A stretch of 47,963 nt of DNA from a candidate division WOR-3 bacterium (GCA_016867815.1 VGIR01000012.1:1-47963), one strand, 5' to 3'; positions 39,371-47,664 are shown, counted from the stretch's first letter. Numbers and translations: made by a program. The notes: generated from the sequence alone by a model not told the origin.

Positions 39371-39718
39371 ATGATTCGCCAAACGCGTCAGCGCAGGCAC
39401 CTCAGCATTCGGCGGAGGATTGCCGGGACACCAGAACGCCCCCGGCTGTGTATCAAACGCAGCAGTCGCTACATTTACGCGATGCTCATCGATGACAGCC
39501 GGAATAGAGTCTTGACCGGGATTTCCTCGCAGATAGCCGCGGTCCGGGAGAAGAAGCTCAAGCGGACCGAAGCGGCCAAAGAAGTCGGCAAGCTCATCGC
39601 CGGCAAGTCCAGGGAACTCGGCATCAAACAGGTCGTTTTTGACCGGGCAGGCTATCGTTATCACGGCCGCGTCAAGGCGGTGGCTGACGGCGCGCGCGAA
39701 GGAGGTCTGGAGTTTTGA
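39371..39718 (+). CDS. rplR: 50S ribosomal protein L18 (uL18)
   Basis: Binds 5S rRNA in the large subunit. RRRIAGTPERPRLCIKRSSRYIYAMLIDD and FDRAGYRYHGRVKAVADGAREGGLEF are conserved. 115 aa. It is the first gene of this ribosomal run, and its own promoter and possibly leaderless start set it apart from the usual spc operon, in which rplF precedes it. The stop overlaps the rpsE start by one base (TGATG). Confidence 0.96.
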   Translation: MIRQTRQRRHLSIRRRIAGTPERPRLCIKRSSRYIYAMLIDDSRNRVLTGISSQIAAVREKKLKRTEAAKEVGKLIAGKSRELGIKQVVFDRAGYRYHGRVKAVADGAREGGLEF

Positions 39719-40266
39719 TGCACCAACAAGCACGGGGCGCGACGCTCGAGCCGGAACTGATTGAACGCGTCATCAGCATCAAGCGCGTGTCGAAGGTCAT
39801 GAAGGGCGGCAAGCGGATGAGGCTGTCGGCATCCGTCGTCGTCGGCGACGGAAAAGGCATGGTCGGGCTGGGTCACGGCAAGGCTGCGGAAGTCGCGGTC
39901 GCCGTGCGCAAGGCGACGACGCGGGCGCGCAAGGACATGGTGCGGGTGTCGATAGCCGGTCACACGATACCTCACGACACCAAAGGCAAGTATGGGGCCA
40001 GTCGCGTACTGGTGAAGCCGGCAGCGCGTGGCACGGGTCTAATCGCCTGCCCGCAAGTGCGAGCGGTGCTTGAAGCGGCCGGGTTGAACGACGGTCTTTC
40101 CAAGTCCCTCGGGTCGCGCAACGCCTACAATACGGCCCGGGCGACGATCGTCGCTCTGCAGCAGCTACGAACTATTGAACAGGTGGCGGCGGCCCGGAAC
40201 AAACCGGCAAGCCATCTCGCCAAGAAACAAACAGAGAATGAAACAGCTGAAAGTCACACTGGCTAA
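39718..40266 (+). CDS. rpsE: 30S ribosomal protein S5 (uS5)
   Basis: Contacts the decoding region of the small subunit. The double-stranded RNA-binding N-terminal domain and core are conserved: VISIKRVSKVMKGGKRMRLSASVVVGDG and HTIPHDTKGKYGASRVLVKPA, then GRGTGLIACPQVRAVLEAAG. ATG 39718 follows gaaggaggtc. The C-terminus runs 29 nt into rpmD. 182 aa. Confidence 0.96.
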   Translation: MHQQARGATLEPELIERVISIKRVSKVMKGGKRMRLSASVVVGDGKGMVGLGHGKAAEVAVAVRKATTRARKDMVRVSIAGHTIPHDTKGKYGASRVLVKPAARGTGLIACPQVRAVLEAAGLNDGLSKSLGSRNAYNTARATIVALQQLRTIEQVAAARNKPASHLAKKQTENETAESHTG

Positions 40267-40417
40267 GAGCCTGATTGACCAGAAGCAGTCGTTGAAGCGG
40301 ACGGCGCGTGCCCTCGGGCTGCGCCGGATCGGGGCAACGCGTGTCCACGCTGACACAGCCGTAATCAGAGGAATGGTGTTTCAGGTGAAGCATCTCCTCA
40401 AAGTGGAGGAGTTGTGA
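40238..40417 (+). CDS. rpmD: 50S ribosomal protein L30 (uL30)
   Basis: Short bacterial L30 of 59 aa: MKQLKVTLAKSLIDQKQSLK, ARALGLRRIG and VHADTAVIRGMVFQVKHLLK are the family pattern. ATG 40238 lies inside the end of rpsE; a frame exists upstream, but this start matches the family. The stop overlaps rplO as GTGA. Confidence 0.95.
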   Translation: MKQLKVTLAKSLIDQKQSLKRTARALGLRRIGATRVHADTAVIRGMVFQVKHLLKVEEL

Positions 40418-40851
40418 AAATCGGCGGACTCAAGCCGGAGCCGGGCTCTACCCATCGCAAGAAGCGGATCGGCCGCGGTGTCGGCTCCGGCCATGGCAAG
40501 ACATCAGGGCGGGGGCACACGGGCGCCGGCCAGCACTCGGCGCCCAGGCACGATGCGCGGTTCGAGGGCGGTCAGATGCCCTTCTACCGCCGCATACCGA
40601 AGCGGGGGTTCGTCAATCCAACCCGCAAGGAGTTCGCCCCGGTCAACCTGAGCGATCTGACGAAGCTTGAGGTCGAGGTTGTGACGATTGATCTGTTGCG
40701 TGAGAAAGGGTTGGTGGGCAGGCGCGAGTCCGTGAAAGTGCTGGGCAACGGCGAGCTCGGCCGCGCTCTGTCAGTTACGGCACATGCTTTCTCGAAGTCG
40801 GCGCGCGAGAAGATCGAGAAGGCCGGAGGTAAGGCCGAGGTCGCAAGTTGA
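40414..40851 (+). CDS. rplO: 50S ribosomal protein L15 (uL15)
   Basis: Large-subunit protein with the Gly/Arg-rich N-terminal tail KRIGRGVGSGHGKTSGRGHTG and the core RIPKRGFVNPTRKEFAPVNL. 145 aa. GTG 40414 overlaps the rpmD stop (GTGA) and has ggaggagtt in front. The stop overlaps secY as TTGA. Confidence 0.96.
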   Translation: MKIGGLKPEPGSTHRKKRIGRGVGSGHGKTSGRGHTGAGQHSAPRHDARFEGGQMPFYRRIPKRGFVNPTRKEFAPVNLSDLTKLEVEVVTIDLLREKGLVGRRESVKVLGNGELGRALSVTAHAFSKSAREKIEKAGGKAEVAS

Positions 40852-42158
40852 CCGGTTCGTTCGGCAGCATCTTCAAGATTCCGGACCTGCGCCGGAAGAT
40901 ACTTTTCACCCTGGGCATGGTAGTGGTGTATCGCCTGGGTTCACATATTCCGACCCCTGGTATCAACGCTCAAGCCCTTGGCTACATGCTCGGTCAGATG
41001 CGGGGAACGGTGTTCGGTCTCTACGACATCTTTGTCGGTGGCGCGCTCTCCCGGGCTTCGATCTTCGCGCTCGGGATCATGCCCTACATCTCGGCATCGA
41101 TCGTCTTTCAGCTTCTTGGTTCGGTCTTCCCCTATCTTGAGCGCCTGCAGCGCGAGGAGGAGGGCCGTAAGAAGGTCAACCAGTACACGCGCTACGCGAC
41201 CGTGGCTCTGGCCATAATCCAGTCGTCGACCATAGCCATCTACCTTGAGAGCCAGCCGGCGACGCAGTTCGGCCCGATTGTCATGCAGTCCGGGTTCTTC
41301 TTCCGGCTGCTGACGATCATCACCCTCACTTCTGGTACTATGCTTGCGATGTGGCTGGGTGAACAGATTACTGATCGCGGAATCGGCAACGGTATCTCGT
41401 TCCTGATCTTCATTGGCTGCCTGGACAGCACTCCCCAGGACATCGGCCGGACGATCGCGATGGTCCAAGCGGGTGAGATCTCGTGGCTGGCGCTGGTACT
41501 GCTGGCCGCAGTGGTCTTTGCGGTCTACGCCGGAGTCGTTCTTCTGACGATGGCAGTGCTCAAGATACCGGTCGTCTATCAAGGCCGAGTCGTGGGCCGG
41601 CAGATGTACCGAGAACACCGGACCCATCTGCCGATACGGGTGTGGACTGCGGGCGTGATCCCCATCATCTTCGCCCAGTCGCTGGTGGTATTCCCCTCGA
41701 CGTTCGCGCAGTTCATCAAGGCTCCGTGGCTTCAGTCGATGCAGCGGATCCTCAGCGCCGGCGGATGGCTCTACGATCTGCTCTACGCCGCTCTGATCAT
41801 TTTCTTCACCTACTTCTATACGTCGGTTGTGTTCAATGCGCGCGACATCGCCGACAACCTGCGGAAGTACGGTGGCGCAGTTCCAGGAAAACAGGCCGGG
41901 GAGAAGACTGCCGAGTACATCGACCGCAGCCTTACCCTCATCATGTTGCCCGGTGCAGTCTCGCTGGTGATAATCGCGCTACTGCCCTCGTTCCTGATGA
42001 ATGCGCTGCGCGTGCCCTTCTACTTTGGTGGCACCACGCTGATGATTATCGTCGGCGTCGCACTCGACACTCTGCAGCAGATAGAAGCTCACCTGGTAAT
42101 GCGACACTATGAAGGTCTGGTCAAGGGTGGCAAGTTCCAGGGTCGTCGGTTCGGATAA
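40848..42158 (+). CDS. secY: preprotein translocase subunit SecY
   Basis: Channel-forming subunit of the Sec translocon with about ten membrane spans. Markers: FTLGMVVVYRLGSHIPTPGIN, MGLYDIF-type region (FGLYDIFVGGALSRASIFALGIMPYISASI), GNGISFLIFIG and the C-terminal RHYEGLVKGGKF. 436 aa. TTG 40848 overlaps the rplO stop. map, adk and infA, which usually follow, are absent. Confidence 0.96.
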   Translation: MTGSFGSIFKIPDLRRKILFTLGMVVVYRLGSHIPTPGINAQALGYMLGQMRGTVFGLYDIFVGGALSRASIFALGIMPYISASIVFQLLGSVFPYLERLQREEEGRKKVNQYTRYATVALAIIQSSTIAIYLESQPATQFGPIVMQSGFFFRLLTIITLTSGTMLAMWLGEQITDRGIGNGISFLIFIGCLDSTPQDIGRTIAMVQAGEISWLALVLLAAVVFAVYAGVVLLTMAVLKIPVVYQGRVVGRQMYREHRTHLPIRVWTAGVIPIIFAQSLVVFPSTFAQFIKAPWLQSMQRILSAGGWLYDLLYAALIIFFTYFYTSVVFNARDIADNLRKYGGAVPGKQAGEKTAEYIDRSLTLIMLPGAVSLVIIALLPSFLMNALRVPFYFGGTTLMIIVGVALDTLQQIEAHLVMRHYEGLVKGGKFQGRRFG

Positions 42159-42768
42159 TCCCAGGAATACTACTCGCCCGACAACGGTAGATCTAGTAGG
42201 CGAGCCCGGGGCGCGGGCAAGTGACGTTGAACTCATACACCGCGTTCAATCGGGTGATACCGAAGCTTTTGACGAACTAATGAAACGATATGCTGCGAGC
42301 GTCTACAAGGTGACCTACGGACTTACGCGCAACCACGCGGATGCGGATGACCTTTCCCAGGAGACCTTCATCCGGGCATATCGAGCAATCGCCCGCTTCG
42401 ATGAGCACTATCAGTTCTACACCTGGGTGCGCAGAATTGCGGTGAATCTCTGCTTCAACCATATCAAAAGGGGCAAGAAGTTCCGCTTTGTGCCTTTGCC
42501 GATTGCCGACGGCGACGACGAATCGGCCGATATCGCCGACCCCCAACCGCAGTCAGCGGACTGCGGGCTAGGGCGGGATCTGGAGCAGGCTCTGGTCAAG
42601 CTGCCACCGGACCAACGGGCAGTCTTCGTCCTCCGGGTGAACGAGGAGATGAGCTACGAAGAGATCAGCCAGGCGCTGGGTATCCCGGTTGGCACGGTGA
42701 TGTCGCGTCTGAACCGGGCTCGCGAAAAGCTCCGTGAGCTGCTACGGGAGTACATGCCGGCAACATGA
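42109..42768 (+). CDS. ECF-type RNA polymerase sigma factor
   Basis: Region 2 (LIHRVQSGDTEAFDELMKRYAASVYKVTYGLTRN, DLSQETFIRAYRAIARF, FYTWVRRIAVNLCFNHIKR) and region 4 (ALVKLPPDQRAVFVLRVNEEMSYEEISQALGIPVGTVMSRLNRAR) are intact, typical of RpoE-like sigma factors. ATG 42109 overlaps the end of secY by 50 nt; GTG 42127 is an alternative, and a later start would also leave the domains whole. The stop overlaps the anti-sigma gene as ATGA, the normal arrangement for a sigma/anti-sigma pair. The stimulus is unknown. Confidence 0.92.
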   Translation: MKVWSRVASSRVVGSDNPRNTTRPTTVDLVGEPGARASDVELIHRVQSGDTEAFDELMKRYAASVYKVTYGLTRNHADADDLSQETFIRAYRAIARFDEHYQFYTWVRRIAVNLCFNHIKRGKKFRFVPLPIADGDDESADIADPQPQSADCGLGRDLEQALVKLPPDQRAVFVLRVNEEMSYEEISQALGIPVGTVMSRLNRAREKLRELLREYMPAT

Positions 42769-43937
42769 AACAGACGTGCGGCTCCGTTCGAGAGTGGCTC
42801 GGCGCATTTGCCGATGGAGAGCTCGACCCGGGGCGTGCCGAGCAGGTTCGTGTCCACCTTGAGACCTGCGCCGCGTGTCGGCGCGAGCTCGACCAGATAC
42901 TGGCGCTCCACAAGCTGACGAAGAGCGTGGAGCACCCGCGTCTTGCCGAAGACTACTGGGATTGGCACCGGGCCAAGGTCTGGCACGGGATCCACAACCG
43001 GAAGCGCGCCCCGATGCCTTCGTACCGGCCTTCATTTGCCTGGCCCAAGCTGGCTACGGCTGCGGCCGGGCTCGTAGTCGTGCTGGTCGTGGTCATCGCC
43101 GGATGGCGGTCGCTCCTGGAGCGACCAGGTGCTGTCGGCAGGACGCTTGCCGAGAGGCAGACGAAGGCCGTGGCTCCGGTTGTAGCAGAGCCCGGGACCA
43201 AGCGTTCAGCAGAAGTTAGGGAGACCGGTAGGGTCACTGAAGGGATACCGGCCCGGGTCGAGGGCCGGTTCGACGAGGTTGCTCAGGTTCCCGCCGCAAC
43301 TGGGCGGGACGCGGAGAAGGTCAGTATCGGCTACGCGTCCAGGGCCGCCGGGACATCCGGCGCAGATGGTGCCTCCAAGCCCGCCATCGCTTCTGTGCGT
43401 AGCTCTGAAGAGGCGGAGTTGAAGGTCGCCGCCGAGCAGCCGGACAATGACCTTGCCTCAGCTCCGTCTGGCAGCGCGCAGCACCTCCGCTCCTCCTCCA
43501 CGAAGCCGAAGGGTCGCATCGTGTCCGGACCGGTACTGCTCGACCAACCTCCGCTGGCCGACGCGGACGCGCTCGACACCGGTACCGTGCTGCTCAACGT
43601 GGAGACTGATAGCTCCGGGCGGGTGCTGAGCGCGGGAGTGCGCCGTAGCTCGGGGTCAGTCAGGCTCGACAGTGTGGCCGTACGCCAGATACGCCAGTCA
43701 CGGTTCAAGGCAGCGGTCAAGAACAACCGCAAGGTCGCCAGTTCATTCGAATACCACTTCCGGGTCCAGAAGAAGATGGACGACCTGGAGGAAGGGCAGA
43801 ATCCGGGGATCAAGCAAGGGCCGGCGGAACTTCGGGAATCGAAGGGACAGCAGGATTCACCGACCCATGGAGAGAAGTCCCAGAAGCCGGACAGCGGCAG
43901 CAAAGACGCTCCTCTCAAGGAAAAGACCTCGAAGTAG
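42765..43937 (+). CDS. membrane anti-sigma factor fused to a TonB C-terminal domain
   Basis: A zinc-finger anti-sigma domain (zf-HC2, His31, Cys35, Cys38 with Cys5) in the cytoplasm, a single membrane span at about 95-114 (LATAAAGLVVVLVVVIAGW), a long low-complexity periplasmic linker, then a TonB C-terminal domain at about 258-337: GTVLLNVETDSSGRVLSAGV, SVAVRQIRQSRFKAAV, SFEYHFRV. A charged 53-residue tail ends it. ATG 42765 overlaps the sigma factor stop (ATGA). This topology would let an envelope signal sensed by the TonB-like domain release the sigma factor; that is inference. No ExbB/ExbD or TonB-dependent receptor is nearby. 390 aa. Confidence 0.85.
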   Translation: MKQTCGSVREWLGAFADGELDPGRAEQVRVHLETCAACRRELDQILALHKLTKSVEHPRLAEDYWDWHRAKVWHGIHNRKRAPMPSYRPSFAWPKLATAAAGLVVVLVVVIAGWRSLLERPGAVGRTLAERQTKAVAPVVAEPGTKRSAEVRETGRVTEGIPARVEGRFDEVAQVPAATGRDAEKVSIGYASRAAGTSGADGASKPAIASVRSSEEAELKVAAEQPDNDLASAPSGSAQHLRSSSTKPKGRIVSGPVLLDQPPLADADALDTGTVLLNVETDSSGRVLSAGVRRSSGSVRLDSVAVRQIRQSRFKAAVKNNRKVASSFEYHFRVQKKMDDLEEGQNPGIKQGPAELRESKGQQDSPTHGEKSQKPDSGSKDAPLKEKTSK

Positions 43938-44397
43938 ACAGGTTTGGTCGGTGTTGGTTTCGCGGTGTGATGTCGCCGCTCTTTCTCTTCACAGGGACGG
44001 AATGAGCGAGCTGATGGGGTGAGTGCCAATTCACTGAGCCACCCTTGAGGCACGAGGCAAGGTGTTCGACTACGGTCGCTAGACCGGCAGCGACTCCGGG
44101 GCTTCCATGCCGTCCTGCCCAAGCTGCTTGCGCTTTCCTGTCTGCGTCTTGGCGCAATCCGGAGTTCTGCTGGTCGTGCAGGACTCGGCGGAATGCCCGC
44201 GGCCGGCGATGTCCGGGAGTCCCTTGCATCCGATACCGACGTCGGCAGGCTTGGAACCACCATCACTTCCTGGTTGTCGGGACCAACACCCCGTTGCGGA
44301 ACTGGCGCACAGATTTGGGTCTGTTTCGCTACGAGTTCCAACTGCCCGGCAAGCGGCGTCGTGGCCATGACGAATCGTAGTCCATCATGATCAGCGT
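43938..44397. other. gene-poor spacer between anti-sigma and nucleoside phosphorylase genes
   Basis: Open frames exist on both strands (for example a minus frame starting MATTPLAGQLELVAKQ near 44369), but none has a ribosome-binding site or a family I recognise. No repeat family of this window appears here. It may be decayed coding DNA. Confidence 0.4.
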
Positions 44398-44425
44398 TTG
44401 ACAGCGGGACCCCGGGCGCTATCAT
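44398..44425 (+). promoter_or_regulatory. deoA/pdp promoter
   Basis: TTGACA at 44398-44403, 16-bp spacer, TATCAT at 44420-44425. ATG 44440 follows 14 nt later without a Shine-Dalgarno, so the leader should be about 8 nt. Confidence 0.75.
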
Positions 44426-44439
44426 GCGCTTGGAATCTC

Positions 44440-45840
44440 ATGCATCTGTACGAGTTGATTCGGCGCAAGCGGGACGGGGGCAGTCTAGGCGAAGAGGAAA
44501 TCGAGGAGCTCGTTGCCTGCTTTGCGTCCGGGACTGTGCCAGACTATCAAATGGCGGCAATGCTGATGGCGGTCTTCTTCAGCGGGATGACCGCGGAGGA
44601 AACCGCGGCACTGACTCTTGCAATGATGAACTCGGGCGACGTCTTCGACCTATCCGGCGTCCCGGGTCCGAAGGTGGACAAGCACTCCACCGGCGGCGTC
44701 GGGGACAAGGTGTCGCTTATCCTCGCGCCGCTGGTTGCGGCCTGCGGAGTCAGGGTGCCGATGGTCTCGGGCAGGTCGCTCGGCCACACCGGCGGGACGC
44801 TGGACAAGCTCGAGTCGATTCCCGGGTTCCGTACCGACCTCTCGTATGCGCAGTTCAAGAAGAACGTCTCAGACATCGGGCTGTGCATTATGGGGCAGAC
44901 GCAGCGGATGTGCCCGGCTGACCGCAAGCTCTATGCGCTGCGCGACGTGACCGCGACCGTGGATTCCGTGCCGCTGATTGCCGCGAGCATCATGTCGAAG
45001 AAGCTGGCTGAGGGAATCGACGGGCTGGTGCTGGACGTGAAGACTGGTAGTGGCGCGTTCATGAGCCGGACCTCTCAAGCGCGGCAACTGGCCCGGGCGA
45101 TGATCAGCATCGGGACGCAACTGGGTAAGAAGGTTGTTGCTTTGGTCACCGACATGTCGGAGCCGCTGGGCGAGGCGGTGGGCAACGGGGTCGAGGTGAT
45201 CGAGGCGATCGAGGCTCTGAAGGGACGGTGGCAGCCTGACTTGGAGGAGGTCACGCTGGCGCTCGGCGAGGAGATGCTGGTTTTGGCCGGTCTTGCTGGC
45301 ACCCTGGCTCAGGCGCGACGGCTCCTGATGAGGGCGCTCTCACAGGGGCTCGGACTTGAGAAGTTCCGGCAGATGGTTAGGGCCCAGGGTGGCGACCCGA
45401 AGGTCGTTGATGACTACGGCCTGCTTCCTCAGCCTGCCTGTCGAGCCGGTGCCGTTGCCGCGTCAGCCGGATTCGTGAGGAGCATAGACCCGCTGCGGGT
45501 TGGTCTCTTGGGAGTAGGGCTGGGTGTAGGCCGGCAGCACCTCGACTCCAGGATAGACCACAGCGCCGGGTTCCTGTTCAGGAAGAAGGTCGGGGAGAAG
45601 GCGGCAAAGGACGAGGTCATCGCCGAGGTGGCGGGCTCGAACGAGGCCGCAGTCAAGGAAGCAGCGTTGCGGCTGCCCGCGCTCATCGCTATCGGGCCCA
45701 CGCCACCGCGTCGCAAGGACATGGTTCTCGCCCGGTTGATCGGCAACGGAAATGACAATCAGGCCCGCCGACCCCAGGTTTCTGAGACCGACTCAGCCAC
45801 TTACCACAAACGCACAAAGACACGACCGGCCAGAGCCTGA
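44440..45840 (+). CDS. deoA: pyrimidine-nucleoside/thymidine phosphorylase
   Basis: Phosphorolysis of thymidine or uridine to base and (deoxy)ribose-1-phosphate in nucleoside salvage. Motifs: YQMAAMLMAVFFSGMT, KVDKHSTGGVGDKVSL (phosphate-binding), MVSGRSLGHTGGTLDKLESIPG (family signature) and VLDVKTGSGAFM. The C-terminal swivel domain is present (IDHSAGFLFRKKVGEKAAKDE). The final about 25 residues (QVSETDSATYHKRTKTRPARA) are encoded by a CACAAAGACAC-type element, extending the protein beyond its normal end. ATG 44440 gives the usual MHLYELIRRKRDG start. 466 aa. Confidence 0.93.
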   Translation: MHLYELIRRKRDGGSLGEEEIEELVACFASGTVPDYQMAAMLMAVFFSGMTAEETAALTLAMMNSGDVFDLSGVPGPKVDKHSTGGVGDKVSLILAPLVAACGVRVPMVSGRSLGHTGGTLDKLESIPGFRTDLSYAQFKKNVSDIGLCIMGQTQRMCPADRKLYALRDVTATVDSVPLIAASIMSKKLAEGIDGLVLDVKTGSGAFMSRTSQARQLARAMISIGTQLGKKVVALVTDMSEPLGEAVGNGVEVIEAIEALKGRWQPDLEEVTLALGEEMLVLAGLAGTLAQARRLLMRALSQGLGLEKFRQMVRAQGGDPKVVDDYGLLPQPACRAGAVAASAGFVRSIDPLRVGLLGVGLGVGRQHLDSRIDHSAGFLFRKKVGEKAAKDEVIAEVAGSNEAAVKEAALRLPALIAIGPTPPRRKDMVLARLIGNGNDNQARRPQVSETDSATYHKRTKTRPARA

Positions 45841-46010
45841 GTGCCAAGCAGACAAGCCCCAGGCTCGAGACACGAGTATCGGATCAAGTACGAATCCCGA
45901 GGTCCGAACGGGGCATTCCACTCCACTAGAGCTTCAAGCGGACTTCTAGCTTCCTAGATCGAATCTAGCGTCCATTGGTGTCTTGGTGGTTCAATGCCGG
46001 GGTTCTGGAC
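45790..46010. repeat. word repeats around the deoA end and downstream spacer
   Basis: ttaccacaaacgcacaaaga at 45800-45820 and ggtgtcttggtggttcaatg at 45977-45996 are inverted members of the CACAAAGACAC family, 160 bp apart. Between them is a weak hairpin GAGCCTG/CAGGCTC (45833-45866). No gene lies in 45841-46125. Confidence 0.6.
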
Positions 46011-46021
46011 GGACCTGGCGT

Positions 46022-46050
46022 TTGACTTTGCCGTTTGCGTGAAATATACT
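46022..46050 (+). promoter_or_regulatory. bactofilin promoter
   Basis: TTGACT at 46022-46027, 17-bp spacer, TATACT at 46045-46050. The leader to ATG 46126 is about 69 nt. Confidence 0.75.
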
Positions 46051-46125
46051 GGCACACCCCAATGTCGAACGACGAAGTCCGAATGCCGACGTGCCAGCGG
46101 CAGGCCTCGGCCAAGGAGAAGCGGC

Positions 46126-46479
46126 ATGGCGAAGAACCAGAGTGACGGCAGGCTGGACACGGTCATCGGACCCGACACGAGCGTCAGAGGAGACTTCCGC
46201 GTCGCGGGCGGTGTGCGGCTGGACGGGCAGGTCGAGGGCCGAATGGATATCAACGAGACACTCGTCACCGGGCCGAAGGCACTTCTGAAGGGCGAGCTTC
46301 ACTGCCGGGATGCGGTCGTCGCAGGCCGGATTGAGGGCGATATCTATGCGGCTGATAACGTTGAGCTTCAGACCGGGGCCCAGGTCTTCGGTAACATCAG
46401 ATGCAGGGGACTGGTGATCCAGCCGGCCTGCCTTTTCCAGGGCAACTGCTCGATGGTGCAGGCGGGCGAGGGGAGCTAG
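46126..46479 (+). CDS. bactofilin
   Basis: Cytoskeletal beta-helix protein that polymerises at the membrane and helps shape or scaffold the cell envelope. TVIGPDTSVRGDFRVAGGVRLDG, GRMDINETLVTGPKALLKGEL, GRIEGDIYAADNVELQTGAQVFGNI are the repeated right-handed beta-helix turns. 117 aa is short but typical, with almost no disordered tails. ATG 46126 follows aaggagaagcggc; the frame is open further upstream but starts inside the promoter. Confidence 0.9.
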   Translation: MAKNQSDGRLDTVIGPDTSVRGDFRVAGGVRLDGQVEGRMDINETLVTGPKALLKGELHCRDAVVAGRIEGDIYAADNVELQTGAQVFGNIRCRGLVIQPACLFQGNCSMVQAGEGS

Positions 46480-46572
46480 ATGACGGCGGGCGAAGTGAGA
46501 GGTCAGAAGTCCGATGTGAGATGTGCGGATTGCGGGGTGGAAGGCTTGCTGCTGCGGGACTAGGAGAACAAC

Positions 46573-47319
46573 ATGGATTTGAATCTTGCGGGGAAGAGGG
46601 CGGTGATAACCGGCGCGGGCTCGGGCATTGGCAGGGAGATTGCCGTTAGGTTCAGCGCGGCCGGCGCCGCGGTCGCGGTGTGCGACGTGGTGAAAGAAGC
46701 GGCTGACAAAGTTGCGGCCGAGATATCACGCGCAGGCAGGCAGGCGCGGGCGTATGCAGTCGACGTGTCAGACTTCGCCGCTGTCCAGCAGTTGTGCGAG
46801 CAGGTCGCAACCGACCTGGGCGGCATCGACATCCTTGTGAACAATGCCGGCATCACGCGCGACAACCTGCTGCTGCGCATGACCGAGGCGGAGTTCGACC
46901 GCGTCATTGCCGTCAACCTGAAAGGCGCGTTCAACTTCACCAGGGCTTGTTCTCGCGGGATGATAAAGAGCCGCTGGGGTCGCATCATCAGCATCGCTTC
47001 AATCATGGGCCAGATGGGCAACGCCGGCCAGGCCAACTACGCCGCGGCCAAGGCTGGGATCATCGGCCTGACCAAGTCGGTAGCCAGGGAGTTGGCGTCA
47101 CGAAACGTCACGGTCAACGCGGTTGCGCCGGGCTACATAGCGACGGCCATGACCGAGAAGCTGGATCCAGCTACTCGAGAGGCTTACGTCGCCGGGATAC
47201 CACTGAAGCGGGCCGGAACACCTGATGACGTGGCGAACGTCTGCCTTTTTCTTGCTTCAGACCTGGCGAGCTATGTAACGGGCCAGGTTCTGAGGGTTGA
47301 CGGTGGACTGCTGATGTAG
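46573..47319 (+). CDS. fabG: 3-oxoacyl-ACP reductase (FabG, SDR family)
   Basis: NADPH-dependent reduction of 3-oxoacyl-ACP in fatty-acid elongation. TGAGSGIG is the cofactor loop, LVNNAG follows, and the catalytic residues are Ser143 (IASIMG), Tyr156 and Lys160 (YAAAK). NAVAPGYIATAMT and the C-terminal GQVLRVDGGLLM complete the fold; 248 aa is typical. ATG has aggagaacaac in front. Other short-chain dehydrogenases share this fold, but the sequence is close to the classical FabG pattern. No other fab genes are adjacent. Confidence 0.9.
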   Translation: MDLNLAGKRAVITGAGSGIGREIAVRFSAAGAAVAVCDVVKEAADKVAAEISRAGRQARAYAVDVSDFAAVQQLCEQVATDLGGIDILVNNAGITRDNLLLRMTEAEFDRVIAVNLKGAFNFTRACSRGMIKSRWGRIISIASIMGQMGNAGQANYAAAKAGIIGLTKSVARELASRNVTVNAVAPGYIATAMTEKLDPATREAYVAGIPLKRAGTPDDVANVCLFLASDLASYVTGQVLRVDGGLLM

Positions 47320-47338
47320 CATCCCGCAGCCCACAGCG

Positions 47339-47363
47339 AGGGGGACGCATCTGGCATCCCCCT
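47339..47363 (+). terminator. hairpin between fabG and the convergent gene
   Basis: AGGGGGA (47339-47345) pairs with TCCCCCT (47357-47363) around an 11-base loop, 20 bp after the fabG stop and followed by gttttat. Could end both convergent transcripts. Confidence 0.5.
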
Positions 47364-47397
47364 GACCTTCACGTTTTATCTGCTGGTCAGTTCCCGA

Positions 47398-47664
47398 CTA
47401 GAAGCTGTGCCCGCAGTCGACGCAGTAGGAGAATGCCGGGCTACCCGTTGGGTTCCGGGCGTCGGCGTAGCAGCCGTTGATCGGGCACGGTTGAGGTTGG
47501 GGCACAGCATTCCTTGGGATTGCCGGGGGTGGCGGGGGTTGGTCGTTCAGTATCTCGAAGTCGTGGGAGGGGATGGCAGTGGGTGGGGCTGGAATGGGAT
47601 CGTGGTGGTAGTGAGTCACGGTCCTCCAGTTCTGGCAATTCGGGCATTGGACTTGTCCTGGCAT
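47398..47664 (-). CDS. small Cys-rich, Pro-rich putative zinc-ribbon protein
   Basis: Eighty-eight residues: CPNC at 7-10, a Pro-rich middle (QPPPPPAIP), CPINGC at 60-65 and YCVDCG at 80-85, giving six Cys in three pairs that could hold one or two zinc ions. No recognised family. ATG 47664 has a very good Shine-Dalgarno (ggaaggagacctag). A promoter (47804-47831) would give a leader of about 130 nt that also contains an earlier ATG with ggaggatagag in front, encoding about 29 residues that overlap this gene. Function unknown. Confidence 0.6.
   Translation of the reverse strand: MPGQVQCPNCQNWRTVTHYHHDPIPAPPTAIPSHDFEILNDQPPPPPAIPRNAVPQPQPCPINGCYADARNPTGSPAFSYCVDCGHSF

Noticed and set aside
43331-44425. 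Minus-strand frame of 364 codons through the end of the anti-sigma gene and the following spacer
   Set aside because: Mostly an antisense shadow; the spacer part has no ribosome-binding site, promoter or family resemblance.
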